Shown here: one piece after another, positions 43,617 through 52,687 of the stretch
How the letters are laid out: each line of letters begins with the position of its first letter
Position numbering within the stretch: position 1 is the first letter of the stretch
DNA from: Prescottella defluvii
Lineage (GTDB): Bacteria > Actinomycetota > Actinomycetes > Mycobacteriales > Mycobacteriaceae
Direction of reading: 5' to 3'
DNA length: 64,000 nucleotides
NCBI RefSeq assembly: GCF_000738775.1
Contig: NZ_JPOC01000026.1
Location: forward strand, 25,633-89,632
Position numbers and translations under genes: made by a program
Notes under the pieces: model-generated
The model's input: only the letters and a program-made list of their open reading frames with translations
The model's database searches: none
Told to the model about the DNA's origin: nothing

Positions 43617-45728
43617 ATGACGACCGCGACCAGCACCGAGTCCGCCGCCGATCTCCGTGACGAGGCCGAACGGCTGCTCCGCGAACTGGCCGGCCCGCAG
43701 GCCACGCTTCGTGAGGATCAGTGGACCGCGATCGAGGCGCTCGTCGTCGGGCGACGGCGCGCGCTGGTGGTCCAGCGCACCGGCTGGGGCAAGTCGGCGG
43801 TCTACTTCATCGCCGCGAAACTGCTCCGGGCGCACGGCCACGGGCCCACCGTCATCGTCTCGCCACTGCTCGCGCTGATGCGCAATCAGGTGGCTTCCGC
43901 CGAACGTGCCGGTGTGCGCGCGGCGACGATCAACTCCGGCAACATGACCGAATGGGACGACATCCACAGGCGTGTCGCAGCGCGCGAACTGGACGTGCTG
44001 CTGGTCAGTCCCGAGCGGCTCAACAACCCGGACTTCCGCGACCAGGTGCTGCCGTCGCTCGCGGCCGACGCCGGTCTCGTCGTGGTCGACGAGGCGCATT
44101 GCGTCTCGGACTGGGGGCACGACTTCCGTCCGGACTACCGCCGGATCCGCACCCTCGTCGAGGACCTCGGCGAGGGCATCCCGGTCCTCGCCACCACCGC
44201 GACCGCGAACGACCGCGTCGTCACCGACGTCGCCACCCAGCTAGGCGTGGGCGGCGCCGAGACCCTGGTGCTGCGCGGCGGGCTCGAGCGCGAGTCGCTG
44301 CACATGTCCGTGGTCCGGATCGAGAACACCACTCAGCGCGCCGCGTGGCTGGCCGAACACCTCGACGAACTTCCCGGATCCGGGATCGTCTACACCCTCA
44401 CCGTGTCCGCCGCGCGGGACCTGGCGAGCCTGCTCGCCGACCGCGGCCACCGGGTCGCGGCGTACACCGGGCAGACGGACGCCACCGAACGCGAGGCGCT
44501 CGAGAACGACCTGCTCAACAACCGCGTGAAGGCGCTCGTCGCGACGTCGGCGTTGGGGATGGGCTTCGACAAGCCCGACCTCGGCTTCGTGGTGCACCTG
44601 GGCGCGCCGTCGTCCCCGATCTCGTACTACCAGCAGGTGGGACGCGCCGGCCGCTCCACCGACAGCGCCGAGGTGGTCCTGCTGCCGGGCAGCGAGGACC
44701 AGCAGATCTGGAGCTACTTCGCGTCGGTGTCGTTCCCCCGCGAACACATCGTGCGCAAGGTCATCGACGTGCTCGACACCGAGCGCCCGCAGTCCACGAT
44801 GGCACTCGAACCGCTCGTCGAACTCAATCGGACCCGCCTCGAACTGGTCCTCAAGGTGCTCGACGTCGACGGTGCCGTCCGGCGTGTCCGCGGCGGCTGG
44901 CTCGCGACCGGGCAGCCCTGGACGTACGACGCCGACCGCTACGGCCGCCTCGAGGTCGCCCGGCAGGCCGAACAGGACGCGATGCTCGAGTACGAACGCA
45001 CCGACGAGTGCCGGATGACGTTCCTGCGCCGTCAGCTCGACGACCCCGGACTGGGCGACGGGGACGCGCGCTGCGGTCGCTGCGACAACTGTGCGGGCCC
45101 CAAGTACAGTGCCGCGGTCAGTGAGGCCGCGATCGCCGATACCCGGCAGCGACTGGAGCGGCCCGGCATCGACCTGCTCCCCCGCAAGCAGTGGCCCACC
45201 GGCATGGCGAAGCTGGGAATCAGCCTGTCCGGCAAGATCACCGACGGCCCCGACACCGGACGTGTCCTGGGACGGTTGTCGGACCTCGGTTGGGGACAGC
45301 GCCTGCGGACGCTGCTCGACGGTCCCGACGCGCCCGTTCCCGACGCCGTCGTCGACGCGTGCGTCAAGGTGCTCGCGGCCTGGGACTGGGCGGAGCGACC
45401 GACCTCCGTCATGGGCCTCGAGTCGCCCACCCACCCGATACTCCTGCGCTCCCTGACCGCCCGGCTCGCCGAGGTCGGTCGCCTCACCGACCTCGGAGTG
45501 CTCCGCGAGCGGCCGGAACATCCCCCCGTTTCGGCAGCCAACTCGGCTTATCGCGTCGCCGGCCTCCACGACGCATGGGAGGTGCCCGATCTCACCGGCA
45601 TCGACCGTCCGGTGCTGCTGCTCGACACCGTCACCGACACCGGCTGGACGCTGACGATGGCGGCACGGACCCTCCGCCGGGCAGGGGCGCCCTCTGTCCT
45701 CCCTTTCGCGCTCGCCACCCCCAAGTGA
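43617..45728 (+). CDS. recQ: RecQ-family DNA helicase with C-terminal phosphoribosyltransferase-like region
   Basis: This 703-residue superfamily-2 helicase shows motif I RTGWGKSAVYF, motif II DEAHCVSDWGHDFRPDY, motif III ATTATAN, and motifs V-VI ATSALGMGFDKPD and QQVGRAGRS. Zinc-binding cysteines follow (DECRMTF, then RCGRCDNC). In place of an HRDC domain, the last 200 residues end in VLLLDTVTDTGWTLTMAARTL, which resembles the PRPP loop of ComF-type phosphoribosyltransferases. RecQ helicases unwind recombination and stalled-fork intermediates; what the tail does is unknown. CACGAT ends 6 nt before the ATG. Confidence 0.9.
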   Translation: MTTATSTESAADLRDEAERLLRELAGPQATLREDQWTAIEALVVGRRRALVVQRTGWGKSAVYFIAAKLLRAHGHGPTVIVSPLLALMRNQVASAERAGVRAATINSGNMTEWDDIHRRVAARELDVLLVSPERLNNPDFRDQVLPSLAADAGLVVVDEAHCVSDWGHDFRPDYRRIRTLVEDLGEGIPVLATTATANDRVVTDVATQLGVGGAETLVLRGGLERESLHMSVVRIENTTQRAAWLAEHLDELPGSGIVYTLTVSAARDLASLLADRGHRVAAYTGQTDATEREALENDLLNNRVKALVATSALGMGFDKPDLGFVVHLGAPSSPISYYQQVGRAGRSTDSAEVVLLPGSEDQQIWSYFASVSFPREHIVRKVIDVLDTERPQSTMALEPLVELNRTRLELVLKVLDVDGAVRRVRGGWLATGQPWTYDADRYGRLEVARQAEQDAMLEYERTDECRMTFLRRQLDDPGLGDGDARCGRCDNCAGPKYSAAVSEAAIADTRQRLERPGIDLLPRKQWPTGMAKLGISLSGKITDGPDTGRVLGRLSDLGWGQRLRTLLDGPDAPVPDAVVDACVKVLAAWDWAERPTSVMGLESPTHPILLRSLTARLAEVGRLTDLGVLRERPEHPPVSAANSAYRVAGLHDAWEVPDLTGIDRPVLLLDTVTDTGWTLTMAARTLRRAGAPSVLPFALATPK

Positions 45729-45830
45729 TACCGAACGTGACCAGGCTCACATTAGCTGCCCCACCTGCACGACTACAGGGTCTCTTCTGCCCGATTTCCG
45801 GGGATCCGTGAAATCGTGGCGCCGGGTTGT

Positions 45831-45836
45831 TACGTT
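45831..45836 (+). promoter_or_regulatory. Candidate -10 of the ectABC operon
   Basis: TACGTT lies 10 nt before the ectA ATG, giving a transcript with almost no leader. The 117-bp gap after recQ contains no terminator that I can see. Confidence 0.4.
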
Positions 45837-45846
45837 CGATTCATCA

Positions 45847-46374
45847 ATGACGCCAATACAAACGCGAGTTACCCCGACCACCGTGCCGGACGCGGTGGAG
45901 TTCCGTAGGCCTCAGATCTCAGACGGAGTCCGGCTCTGGGAGATCGCCAAGGATTCACAGACGCTCGACGTCAATTCGAGCTATTCATACCTGTTGTGGT
46001 GTAGAGACTTTCAAGACACATCGATCGTCTCCACCGTCGACGGCCGGGTGACCGGATTCGTCACCGGATACATTCGCCCCGAGGCCCCGAACACCCTGTT
46101 CGTGTGGCAGGTGGCCGTCGATGCCGCCCAGCGAGGCCAGGGACTGGCCGGACGCATGCTGAACGATCTCCTGGACCACGTTGCACTGCAAGGTGTCTGG
46201 AACCTGGAGACCACGATCAGCCCGGACAATGTCGCGTCCGTCGCACTGTTCACGTCCGTGGCCCACCGCAGGGGTTCGACGATTACGAATCGAAAGCTGT
46301 TTTCCCCGAACGACTTTCCAGACGCGCATGCAGCCGAGGATCTCTACACAATCTCGCCGCAGCACGCTTCCTGA
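45847..46374 (+). CDS. ectA: L-2,4-diaminobutyrate acetyltransferase EctA
   Basis: EctA acetylates L-2,4-diaminobutyrate at N-gamma, the second step of ectoine synthesis. The 175-residue GNAT protein has EctA-specific segments: [20 protein letters not shown], the CoA-site [17 protein letters not shown] and [16 protein letters not shown]. The ATG at 45847 is preferred over 45808 because [10 protein letters not shown] is a reasonable N terminus and fits the -10 position. EctB follows 17 bp downstream. Confidence 0.94.
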   Translation: MTPIQTRVTPTTVPDAVEFRRPQISDGVRLWEIAKDSQTLDVNSSYSYLLWCRDFQDTSIVSTVDGRVTGFVTGYIRPEAPNTLFVWQVAVDAAQRGQGLAGRMLNDLLDHVALQGVWNLETTISPDNVASVALFTSVAHRRGSTITNRKLFSPNDFPDAHAAEDLYTISPQHAS

Positions 46375-46391
46375 GGAAGGAACATTCACTC

Positions 46392-47651
46392 ATGACCACT
46401 ATCGAGACCAGCATCTTCGAGTCCCTCGAGTCCGAGGTGCGGAGCTACAGCAGGAACTGGCCGACCGTCTTCGAATCGGCGTCCGGCGCCTGGATCCGCG
46501 ACGAGTCCGGCCGCGACTACCTGGACTTCTTCGCCGGGGCGGGCGCCCTCAACTACGGGCACAACAACCCCGTCATGAAACAGGCCCTGATCGATTACAT
46601 CGCGGGCGACGGCATCACCCACGGACTGGACATGTCGACCGTCGCCAAACGCGACTTCCTGAAGAGCTTCCAGCGCAACATCCTCGAGCCCCGCGGGCTC
46701 GATTACAAGGTCCAGTTCCCCGGGCCCACCGGCACCAACTCGGTGGAGGCGGCGCTGAAGCTGGCCCGCAAGGCGACCGGCCGCGAGTCGATCATCAACT
46801 TCACCAACGCATTTCACGGCATGACGTTGGGTGCACTGTCGGTCACCGGCAACTCCATGAAACGTGCCGGCGCAGGTGTGCCGTTGGTGCACGCGACGCC
46901 GATGCCGTTCGACAACTACCTCGGCGGAGCCACCGACGACTTCCACTGGTTCGAGCGCGTCCTCGACGACTCGGGCAGCGGGCTCAACCAGCCGGCCGCG
47001 GTGATCGTCGAAACCGTGCAGGGCGAGGGCGGCGTCAACGTGGCGCGACCGGAATGGCTGCGCGCCCTGTCGGATCTGTGCACCCGACGCGGCATCCTGC
47101 TGATCGTCGACGACGTCCAGATGGGGTGCGGTCGCACCGGCCCGTTCTTCTCGTTCGAGGTCGCCGGAATCACCCCGGACATCGTCACCCTGTCGAAGTC
47201 GATCGGCGGTTACGGCCTGCCGATGGCGCTGACGCTCTTCAAGCCGGAACTGGACCTGTGGGCGCCGGGTGAGCACAACGGCACGTTCCGCGGAAACAAT
47301 CCGGCGTTCGTGACCGCGACCGCCGCCCTCGACCACTACTGGTCGAACGACGCGCTGCATCGATCGACGCTCGCGAAGGGCGCGCGGATCAACCAGATCT
47401 TCTCGAACCTGGCCGTCACCTTCGATGGCGTCAGCACCCGCGGACGCGGCATGGTCCAGGGACTGGTGTTCGACGATCCCGGGATGGCCGTGAAGGTCTG
47501 CGGCCTCGCGTTCGACGAGGGACTGCTCGCCGAGACGTCGGGCCCGTCGGACGAGGTGGTCAAGCTGCTGCCGCCGCTCACCATCACCGACGCCGAACTC
47601 GACCACGGATTGAGCATCCTCGCGGAGGCCACCGCCAAGGTCTTCGCCTGA
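46392..47651 (+). CDS. ectB: Diaminobutyrate-2-oxoglutarate transaminase EctB
   Basis: EctB converts L-aspartate-4-semialdehyde to L-2,4-diaminobutyrate with glutamate, the first committed step to ectoine. The 419-residue class III PLP transaminase shows [28 protein letters not shown] (PLP-ring Asp), and the Schiff-base Lys in [12 protein letters not shown]. The ATG at 46392 has GAGGAAGG upstream; longer frames overlap ectA. Confidence 0.95.
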   Translation: MTTIETSIFESLESEVRSYSRNWPTVFESASGAWIRDESGRDYLDFFAGAGALNYGHNNPVMKQALIDYIAGDGITHGLDMSTVAKRDFLKSFQRNILEPRGLDYKVQFPGPTGTNSVEAALKLARKATGRESIINFTNAFHGMTLGALSVTGNSMKRAGAGVPLVHATPMPFDNYLGGATDDFHWFERVLDDSGSGLNQPAAVIVETVQGEGGVNVARPEWLRALSDLCTRRGILLIVDDVQMGCGRTGPFFSFEVAGITPDIVTLSKSIGGYGLPMALTLFKPELDLWAPGEHNGTFRGNNPAFVTATAALDHYWSNDALHRSTLAKGARINQIFSNLAVTFDGVSTRGRGMVQGLVFDDPGMAVKVCGLAFDEGLLAETSGPSDEVVKLLPPLTITDAELDHGLSILAEATAKVFA

Positions 47652-47694
47652 CACCTCCGCTCCAACCGGAAACGTAGCGCCGAGAGGAACTTTC

Positions 47695-48108
47695 ATGATC
47701 GTCCGCACCACCGACGACATCACCGACACCGACCGCGACATCACCAGCGACGACGGCAACTGGCGCAGCAAGCGCATCATCCTCGCGGGCGACGGCGTGG
47801 GATTCTCGTTCCACGAGACCACGATTCGCGCGGGATCGGTCAACGAATTCCACTACGCCAACCACGTGGAGGCGGTGTGGCTGGTCGCCGGCGACGGCAT
47901 CCTCACCGACCTCGAGAACGGCGAGGTGTACCAACTGCGACCGGGCACGATGTACCTGCTGGACGGGAACGAGCGGCACCGTGTGGAACCGGTCACCGAG
48001 ATGCGCATGCTGTGCGTGTTCAACCCGCCGGTCACCGGACGTGAGGTGCACGACGAGAACGGGGTGTACCCGCTGATCACCCTCGACGACGAGCGCGCCG
48101 CGTCGTAG
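47695..48108 (+). CDS. ectC: Ectoine synthase EctC
   Basis: EctC cyclises N-gamma-acetyl-diaminobutyrate to ectoine. This 137-residue cupin has HYANHVEAVWLVAGDG, where Glu and Tyr positions bind iron in known EctC, and LRPGTMYLLDGNERH. GAGAGGAAC precedes the ATG. No ectD hydroxylase follows; the next gene is on the opposite strand. Ectoine rather than hydroxyectoine is therefore the product of this locus. Confidence 0.95.
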   Translation: MIVRTTDDITDTDRDITSDDGNWRSKRIILAGDGVGFSFHETTIRAGSVNEFHYANHVEAVWLVAGDGILTDLENGEVYQLRPGTMYLLDGNERHRVEPVTEMRMLCVFNPPVTGREVHDENGVYPLITLDDERAAS

Positions 48109-48116
48109 TCCCGACG

Positions 48117-48160
48117 AGCAGGCAGGGCCCGGTCGATTCGTCGACCGGGCCCTGCCTGCT
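48117..48160. terminator. Strong bidirectional terminator after ectC
   Basis: A perfect 20-bp stem around a TTCG tetraloop lies between the convergent ectC and YhgE/Pip stops. It is the longest perfect hairpin I see in the window. Confidence 0.88.
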
Positions 48161-48166
48161 GCGAGA

Positions 48167-50074
48167 TCAGCTGATCCGCTCCATCACGATGGTCGGATCG
48201 TCCATCGGGGGAATCTCCTCGACCACCGGTTCCTGCCGGCGGCGCCACCAGATGGTGAACGCCACGGCGGCGACGACGAGCGCGGCGAGTGCGGCGACCG
48301 CGATCCAGAAGCGCGGTCCGTAGTACCCGACCAGCACCATCCGCATGGCGTTGCGGGCCCATGTCAGCGGCATCAGAGCGTGCAGCCACTGCAGCGGCGC
48401 CGGCATCTGCTCGATCGGGTAGACCGCGCCGAAGGCGAAGATCTGGATCATCAACGCACCCAAGGCGATGAAGGTGCCGTTCACGGCGCCGAAGACCACC
48501 GTGAAGAGCCGTCCCAGCGCGACCGCCGCTGCACCGACCAGAATCATGACCGCGGTCAGGGCCAGGGCACTCGGCGGATCCGCGTCGGCGACGACGAGCG
48601 ACACCACCGACGCCACGAGTGCCGCGACGAGCGTGACCGCCGCGGGGACCCGGTACCGGCGCAGCCCCTCCCGGATCACGTTCTCGTGCACGCGCTGCGG
48701 ACGTCCCCGACGCGGGCGAACGACGAACCAGATCAGGATGCCGCACAGGAACAGCAGCACCGACATCACGGCCGGCACCGCGCCGGGCCCGAACCCGGCC
48801 GCCGGGTAGGCGTACGTCTCCTCGACGGCGACCGGTGCCGAGAGCAGCCCGGCGGTGGTGGCCCGCTGCTCCTCGGTGAACTGGGGAACCTGCGCGGCGC
48901 CGTCGGTCAGGCCCGTCGCGAGTTCGTTACTGCCGCTGTCGAGCTGGCCCATGCCGGTGGACAGCTGCCCCAGACCGTCACGGAGCTGGATGCCACCGGC
49001 GTTCAGCTGGCCGAGGCCCGACGACAGCTCGTTCGCGCCGGCGCTCAGCTGGTGCGCCCCGGACGACAGCTGCCCCAGACCGGTGTTCAGCTCCCCGGCA
49101 CCCGCGGCCGCCGACATCAGGCCGCCACGGTAGTCGGCCGTCGGGTCGCTGAGCTGGCGTGCCAGTTCGCGCGCACCGTCCCGCAACTCGACGAGCTGGG
49201 ACTGGATGTCACCCTCCTCGCCGAGCACGCTGAGCAGCGGTCCGGTCACCGTGTCCACCAGTTCACTGATCTGCTTCGCCCCGGCTCCCAGTTCGTCGGT
49301 GCCACCCACGAGCTGGTTCAGACCCGCACTCAGCTCGCCCGACCCGGCCGCAGCCTGGTCGGCACCCGTAGCCAGCTCCCCGGCACCGGCCGCGAGCTCC
49401 TTGCCACCCTGGTTCGCCTCGCCGAGACCGGTCGACAGCTCCTTGCTGCCCGCATACAGCTCGTTGGTGCCGGCGAGGGCGTCCTTCGTGCCGGCCGAGA
49501 GCTGCTGTGCACCGGCGGCGGCCTCGCCGAAGCCCTTTCCGATATCGCCGAGACCGATGAGGACCTGATCGACGGACTGCTCACCGATCGACTCGGACAC
49601 CGCCGAGCGCACCTGCGCGACGACGCTCTCCCCGACCGGGGTCGCGACGAGGCTGTTGTAGTCGTTGTAGACCACGTCGAGCTGGGCCTTGCGGCCCGCA
49701 CCGCTGGCGGCGCTCGCGACATCGGCGCTGAACGTCTCCGGGATCACGACCGAGAAGTAGTACCTGCCGTCGTCGACGCCATCCTGGGCCTGCTGGGCCG
49801 AGACGACCTTCCAGTCGACGTCGCCGCTGTCGACGAGGGCGGCGACCACGTCGTCGCCTGCAACGAGCCGGGTCCCGTCGAGGTCGGCGCCCGCGTCCGC
49901 GTTGACGATCGCGACCGGCAGCCTGTTCACGGTGTCGCCCGGATTCCACAGGGCCCACATGTAGAAGCCGGCAATCGCGAGCGGCGCGATGACGAGCACC
50001 GCCAGTATCGTGCGGACGACGTGAGCCCGGCGCGTGGAAGCGCCGGACTCACCGGACGGGGATGTGGACACCAT
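48167..50074 (-). CDS. YhgE/Pip domain membrane protein (ABC-2-like)
   Basis: This 635-residue protein has one N-terminal membrane helix (about 22-43) and a large extracellular region. The extracellular part contains about twenty short repeats of the form (Q/E)LSxGxxxLxxG between residues 190 and 400, predicted coiled coil. A C-terminal ABC-2-like membrane domain with five to six helices follows. Family members include the phage-infection protein Pip and ESX-related or lipid-export proteins of Gram-positives. The substrate is unknown. A 14-bp palindrome 60 bp upstream may be its operator. Confidence 0.86.
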   Translation of the reverse strand: MVSTSPSGESGASTRRAHVVRTILAVLVIAPLAIAGFYMWALWNPGDTVNRLPVAIVNADAGADLDGTRLVAGDDVVAALVDSGDVDWKVVSAQQAQDGVDDGRYYFSVVIPETFSADVASAASGAGRKAQLDVVYNDYNSLVATPVGESVVAQVRSAVSESIGEQSVDQVLIGLGDIGKGFGEAAAGAQQLSAGTKDALAGTNELYAGSKELSTGLGEANQGGKELAAGAGELATGADQAAAGSGELSAGLNQLVGGTDELGAGAKQISELVDTVTGPLLSVLGEEGDIQSQLVELRDGARELARQLSDPTADYRGGLMSAAAGAGELNTGLGQLSSGAHQLSAGANELSSGLGQLNAGGIQLRDGLGQLSTGMGQLDSGSNELATGLTDGAAQVPQFTEEQRATTAGLLSAPVAVEETYAYPAAGFGPGAVPAVMSVLLFLCGILIWFVVRPRRGRPQRVHENVIREGLRRYRVPAAVTLVAALVASVVSLVVADADPPSALALTAVMILVGAAAVALGRLFTVVFGAVNGTFIALGALMIQIFAFGAVYPIEQMPAPLQWLHALMPLTWARNAMRMVLVGYYGPRFWIAVAALAALVVAAVAFTIWWRRRQEPVVEEIPPMDDPTIVMERIS

Positions 50075-50132
50075 GAAGGGCTCTCTCGTTGTGGGGACCG
50101 AGGGTGGCCGACCACCGCGAACGGCGCCGACG

Positions 50133-50146
50133 TGGACATATGTCCA
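50133..50146. promoter_or_regulatory. Perfect 14-bp palindrome upstream of the YhgE/Pip gene
   Basis: TGGACATATGTCCA is fully symmetric and AT-rich at the centre, as in TetR-family operators. On the minus strand TTGGAC overlaps its edge and could be a -35 box. It lies 59 bp upstream of the YhgE/Pip start. No TetR gene is adjacent. Confidence 0.5.
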
Positions 50147-50216
50147 ATTTGGTCACGATAGAGAGTGAAACCGCCCACGGTGGCGTTTCCCGCGAATTCG
50201 ACGCACCGTGTCGCAG

Positions 50217-50690
50217 TCAGGACACCGGATCCGGAAAGAACAGTTCCCGGGCGCGCCGCGCCACCTCGGCCGGCGTGACGTCCTCGATGCGGGTGCAGAC
50301 GGCCCAGCGGTGCCCGAACGGATCGAGGAACACCCCGTGCCGGTCACCGGAGAACGCGTCGGCCACGGGAGTGATCACGGTCGCGCCCGCCCGCACCGCG
50401 GAGTCGACGAACGCGTCGGTGTCCTCGACGTACACCACGAGCGACGAGTGCACCCAGCCCTGCTCGGGCGCCTTCAGCCCGAAGTCGGGCATCTCCTGCG
50501 ACAGCTGGAGCATCGAGTCGCCGATCCGGATCTCGGCGTGCATCACGGTGCCGTCCGGGGCATCCATCCGGTCGACGATCACCGCGCCGAGGCCGCGGAC
50601 GTAGAAGTCGAGTGCGGCGTCGCCGTCGGGGACCGCCAGGTACGGCGTGAGGGTTCGGTATCCGTCGGGAATCGGGTTCACGGTGGTCAT
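50217..50690 (-). CDS. VOC-family protein, PhnB-like
   Basis: This 157-residue glyoxalase-fold protein starts with the PhnB-type sequence GYRTLTPYLAVPDGDAALDFY. It has MHAEIRIGDSMLQLSQE in the middle and FLDPFGHRWAVCTRIEDVTPAEVARR at the end. The substrate is unknown; relatives are often annotated as stress or resistance proteins without evidence. The ATG at 50690 lies divergent to the sirtuin gene. Confidence 0.87.
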   Translation of the reverse strand: MTTVNPIPDGYRTLTPYLAVPDGDAALDFYVRGLGAVIVDRMDAPDGTVMHAEIRIGDSMLQLSQEMPDFGLKAPEQGWVHSSLVVYVEDTDAFVDSAVRAGATVITPVADAFSGDRHGVFLDPFGHRWAVCTRIEDVTPAEVARRARELFFPDPVS

Positions 50691-50745
50691 GGCGACCAGT
50701 CTCCGGCGCCGACCACCGCCGGGGATTGAACGGATCGGACACGCC

Positions 50746-50751
50746 TACCCT
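50746..50751 (+). promoter_or_regulatory. -10 element of the sirtuin gene
   Basis: TACCCT ends 7 nt before the GTG at 50759, so a leaderless start there is favoured over the TTG at 50726. Confidence 0.45.
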
Positions 50752-50758
50752 GGATCGG

Positions 50759-51577
50759 GTGATCGACCGAATGCTCGAACTGCTCCACGGCCGCCGTGTG
50801 TGCGTGCTGACCGGGGCGGGAATCTCCACCGACTCCGGGATCCCCGACTATCGCGGCCCCGATTCGCCGCCACGGAACCCGATGACCTACCAGCAGTTCG
50901 TGGGCGATCCCTCGTTCCGGCGGCACTACTGGGCCCGCAATCACCTCGGGTGGCGGCACATGGACGCGGCCCGGCCCAATGCCGGCCACCGCGCGCTCGC
51001 CGCGCTCGAGGACGCCGGTGTCGTGCACGGCGTGATCACCCAGAACGTCGACCTGCTGCACACCAAGGCCGGCAGTCGCAGCGTGATCGACCTCCACGGC
51101 AGCTACGCGCAGGTCCGCTGCCTCGACTGCGGCGACCGGACGTCCCGGATGACACTCGCCGACCGGCTCGACGCCGCGAACCCCGGCTTCGCCGAGACCG
51201 TCGCCGCCGCGAGCGGGGTGGAGATCGCACCCGACGCCGACGCCGTCGTGGAGAGCACCGAGCACTTCCGGATGGTGGACTGCGCCGTGTGCGGCGGCAT
51301 GCTCAAGCCGGACATCGTGTACTTCGGCGAGAGCGTCCCGAAGCCGCGGGTCGCGGCGGCCTTCGAGATGGTCACCGGCGCCGACGCACTGCTGGTCGTC
51401 GGCTCGTCGCTCACCGTGATGTCCGGGCTGCGCTTCGTGCGCCGCTCGTCCCGCGACGGGATCCCGGTCGTCATCGTCAACCGCGGTTCCACTCGCGGCG
51501 ACGAGTTCGCAGCCCTGAAACTCGAACAGGGCAGCTCCGAGGTCCTCGAGACCCTCGCCGCTGCCCTGCCCCGCTGA
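50759..51577 (+). CDS. Sir2-family NAD-dependent protein deacylase
   Basis: This 272-residue sirtuin has the NAD-binding GAGISTDSGIPDYRG, the pair TQNVD with catalytic His in DLHGS, and a zinc site of CLDC and CAVC. KPDIVYFGE and VVGSSL follow. The zinc insert is long, with about 50 residues between the Cys pairs, placing it with class II-like sirtuins. Targets are unknown. GTG 50759 fits the -10 box; TTG 50726 would add eleven residues without a good ribosome-binding site. Confidence 0.9.
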   Translation: MIDRMLELLHGRRVCVLTGAGISTDSGIPDYRGPDSPPRNPMTYQQFVGDPSFRRHYWARNHLGWRHMDAARPNAGHRALAALEDAGVVHGVITQNVDLLHTKAGSRSVIDLHGSYAQVRCLDCGDRTSRMTLADRLDAANPGFAETVAAASGVEIAPDADAVVESTEHFRMVDCAVCGGMLKPDIVYFGESVPKPRVAAAFEMVTGADALLVVGSSLTVMSGLRFVRRSSRDGIPVVIVNRGSTRGDEFAALKLEQGSSEVLETLAAALPR

Positions 51578-51586
51578 TCGAGTTCC

Positions 51587-52687
51587 CTACAAGGGCACCA
51601 GATCGTCGGCGTGGACCACCGGCCGGTGCATGTCCGCCGGCAGGTCCGTCGTCGAACGACCCAGCATCTCCTCGATCTCCGACGAGTCGTACGCAACCAC
51701 GCCGCGCGCGACGGGCCGCTCCTCGGGACCGATGAGGGTGACGACGTCGCCACCGTAGAAGCGGCCACCGACGGTGGTGATACCCGCGGGCAGCAGCGAC
51801 CGTCGACGCTCCACCACCGCCCGCACCGCGCCGGCATCCAGGTGCAGCGCACCCTGCGTGTCGGCCGCATGGCGCACCCAGAACTTGCGCGCCGACATCC
51901 GATGCGGCCGGGCCGCGAAGACGGTGCCGACATCGGCCGTCGTGAGGGCGGACGCCGCGTCGGATGCCGCGGTCAGCAGCACCGGGACACCCGAATCGGC
52001 GGCCAGGCGCGCGGCCGACAGCTTGGATGCCATTCCGCCGGTGCCGAGTGCGCCCCCGGAGCCGGCCACCACACCGTCGAGATCCTCGGGGCTGTTGACC
52101 TCGGGAATCAGTGTGGCCCCGCCCTTTCGGGGATCACCGTCGTACAGGCCGTCGACATCCGAGAGCAGAACCAGCGCGTCCGCGCCCACCAGGTGCGCAA
52201 CCAGCGCCGCGAGCCGGTCGTTGTCGCCGAACCGCAGTTCGGTGGTCGCGACGGTGTCGTTCTCGTTGACGATCGCGACCGCGTGCAGCGCCCGCAACCG
52301 GTCGAGGGTGCGCTGGGCGTTGCGGTGCTGGGTCCGCCGAGCGATGTCGTCGGCGGTGAGCAACACCTGGCCGACGGTGCGGCCGTACCGCGCGAACGAG
52401 GTCCCCCACGCGTGGGCCAGCGCCAACTGGCCCACGCTCGCCGCCGCCTGCTTCGTCGCGAGATCCCTTGGGCGATGCGTCAATCCGAGCGGTGCCAGAC
52501 CAGCACCGACCGCACCGGACGAGACGACGACCACATCCGAACCGGCCCGCATACGCGCCTCGAGCGCATCAGCGAGCAGGTTGAGCCGCCCTACGTCCAG
52601 CCCGCCGATCAGGCTGGTGAGTGCCGATGACCCGATCTTGACGACGATGCTGCGCGCCGACGCAATGGCGGCTCTGGTCTCACTCAC
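51587..52687 (-). CDS. proB: Glutamate 5-kinase ProB
   Basis: ProB phosphorylates glutamate as the first step to proline. The 366-residue protein has an amino-acid kinase domain ([10 protein letters not shown] at the start, [42 protein letters not shown]) and a C-terminal PUA domain from about residue 275. Proline usually inhibits this enzyme through the kinase domain. The GTG start overlaps the obg stop by 4 bp, as in mycobacteria. Confidence 0.96.
   Translation of the reverse strand: MSETRAAIASARSIVVKIGSSALTSLIGGLDVGRLNLLADALEARMRAGSDVVVVSSGAVGAGLAPLGLTHRPRDLATKQAAASVGQLALAHAWGTSFARYGRTVGQVLLTADDIARRTQHRNAQRTLDRLRALHAVAIVNENDTVATTELRFGDNDRLAALVAHLVGADALVLLSDVDGLYDGDPRKGGATLIPEVNSPEDLDGVVAGSGGALGTGGMASKLSAARLAADSGVPVLLTAASDAASALTTADVGTVFAARPHRMSARKFWVRHAADTQGALHLDAGAVRAVVERRRSLLPAGITTVGGRFYGGDVVTLIGPEERPVARGVVAYDSSEIEEMLGRSTTDLPADMHRPVVHADDLVPL

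Noticed and set aside
46386..47843. 485-codon minus-strand frame over ectB
   Set aside because: Antisense shadow of ectB, with no recognisable domain.
48380..50161. 593-codon plus-strand frame over the YhgE/Pip gene
   Set aside because: Its apparent repeats are only the complement of the real Leu-Ser-Gly repeats of YhgE/Pip.
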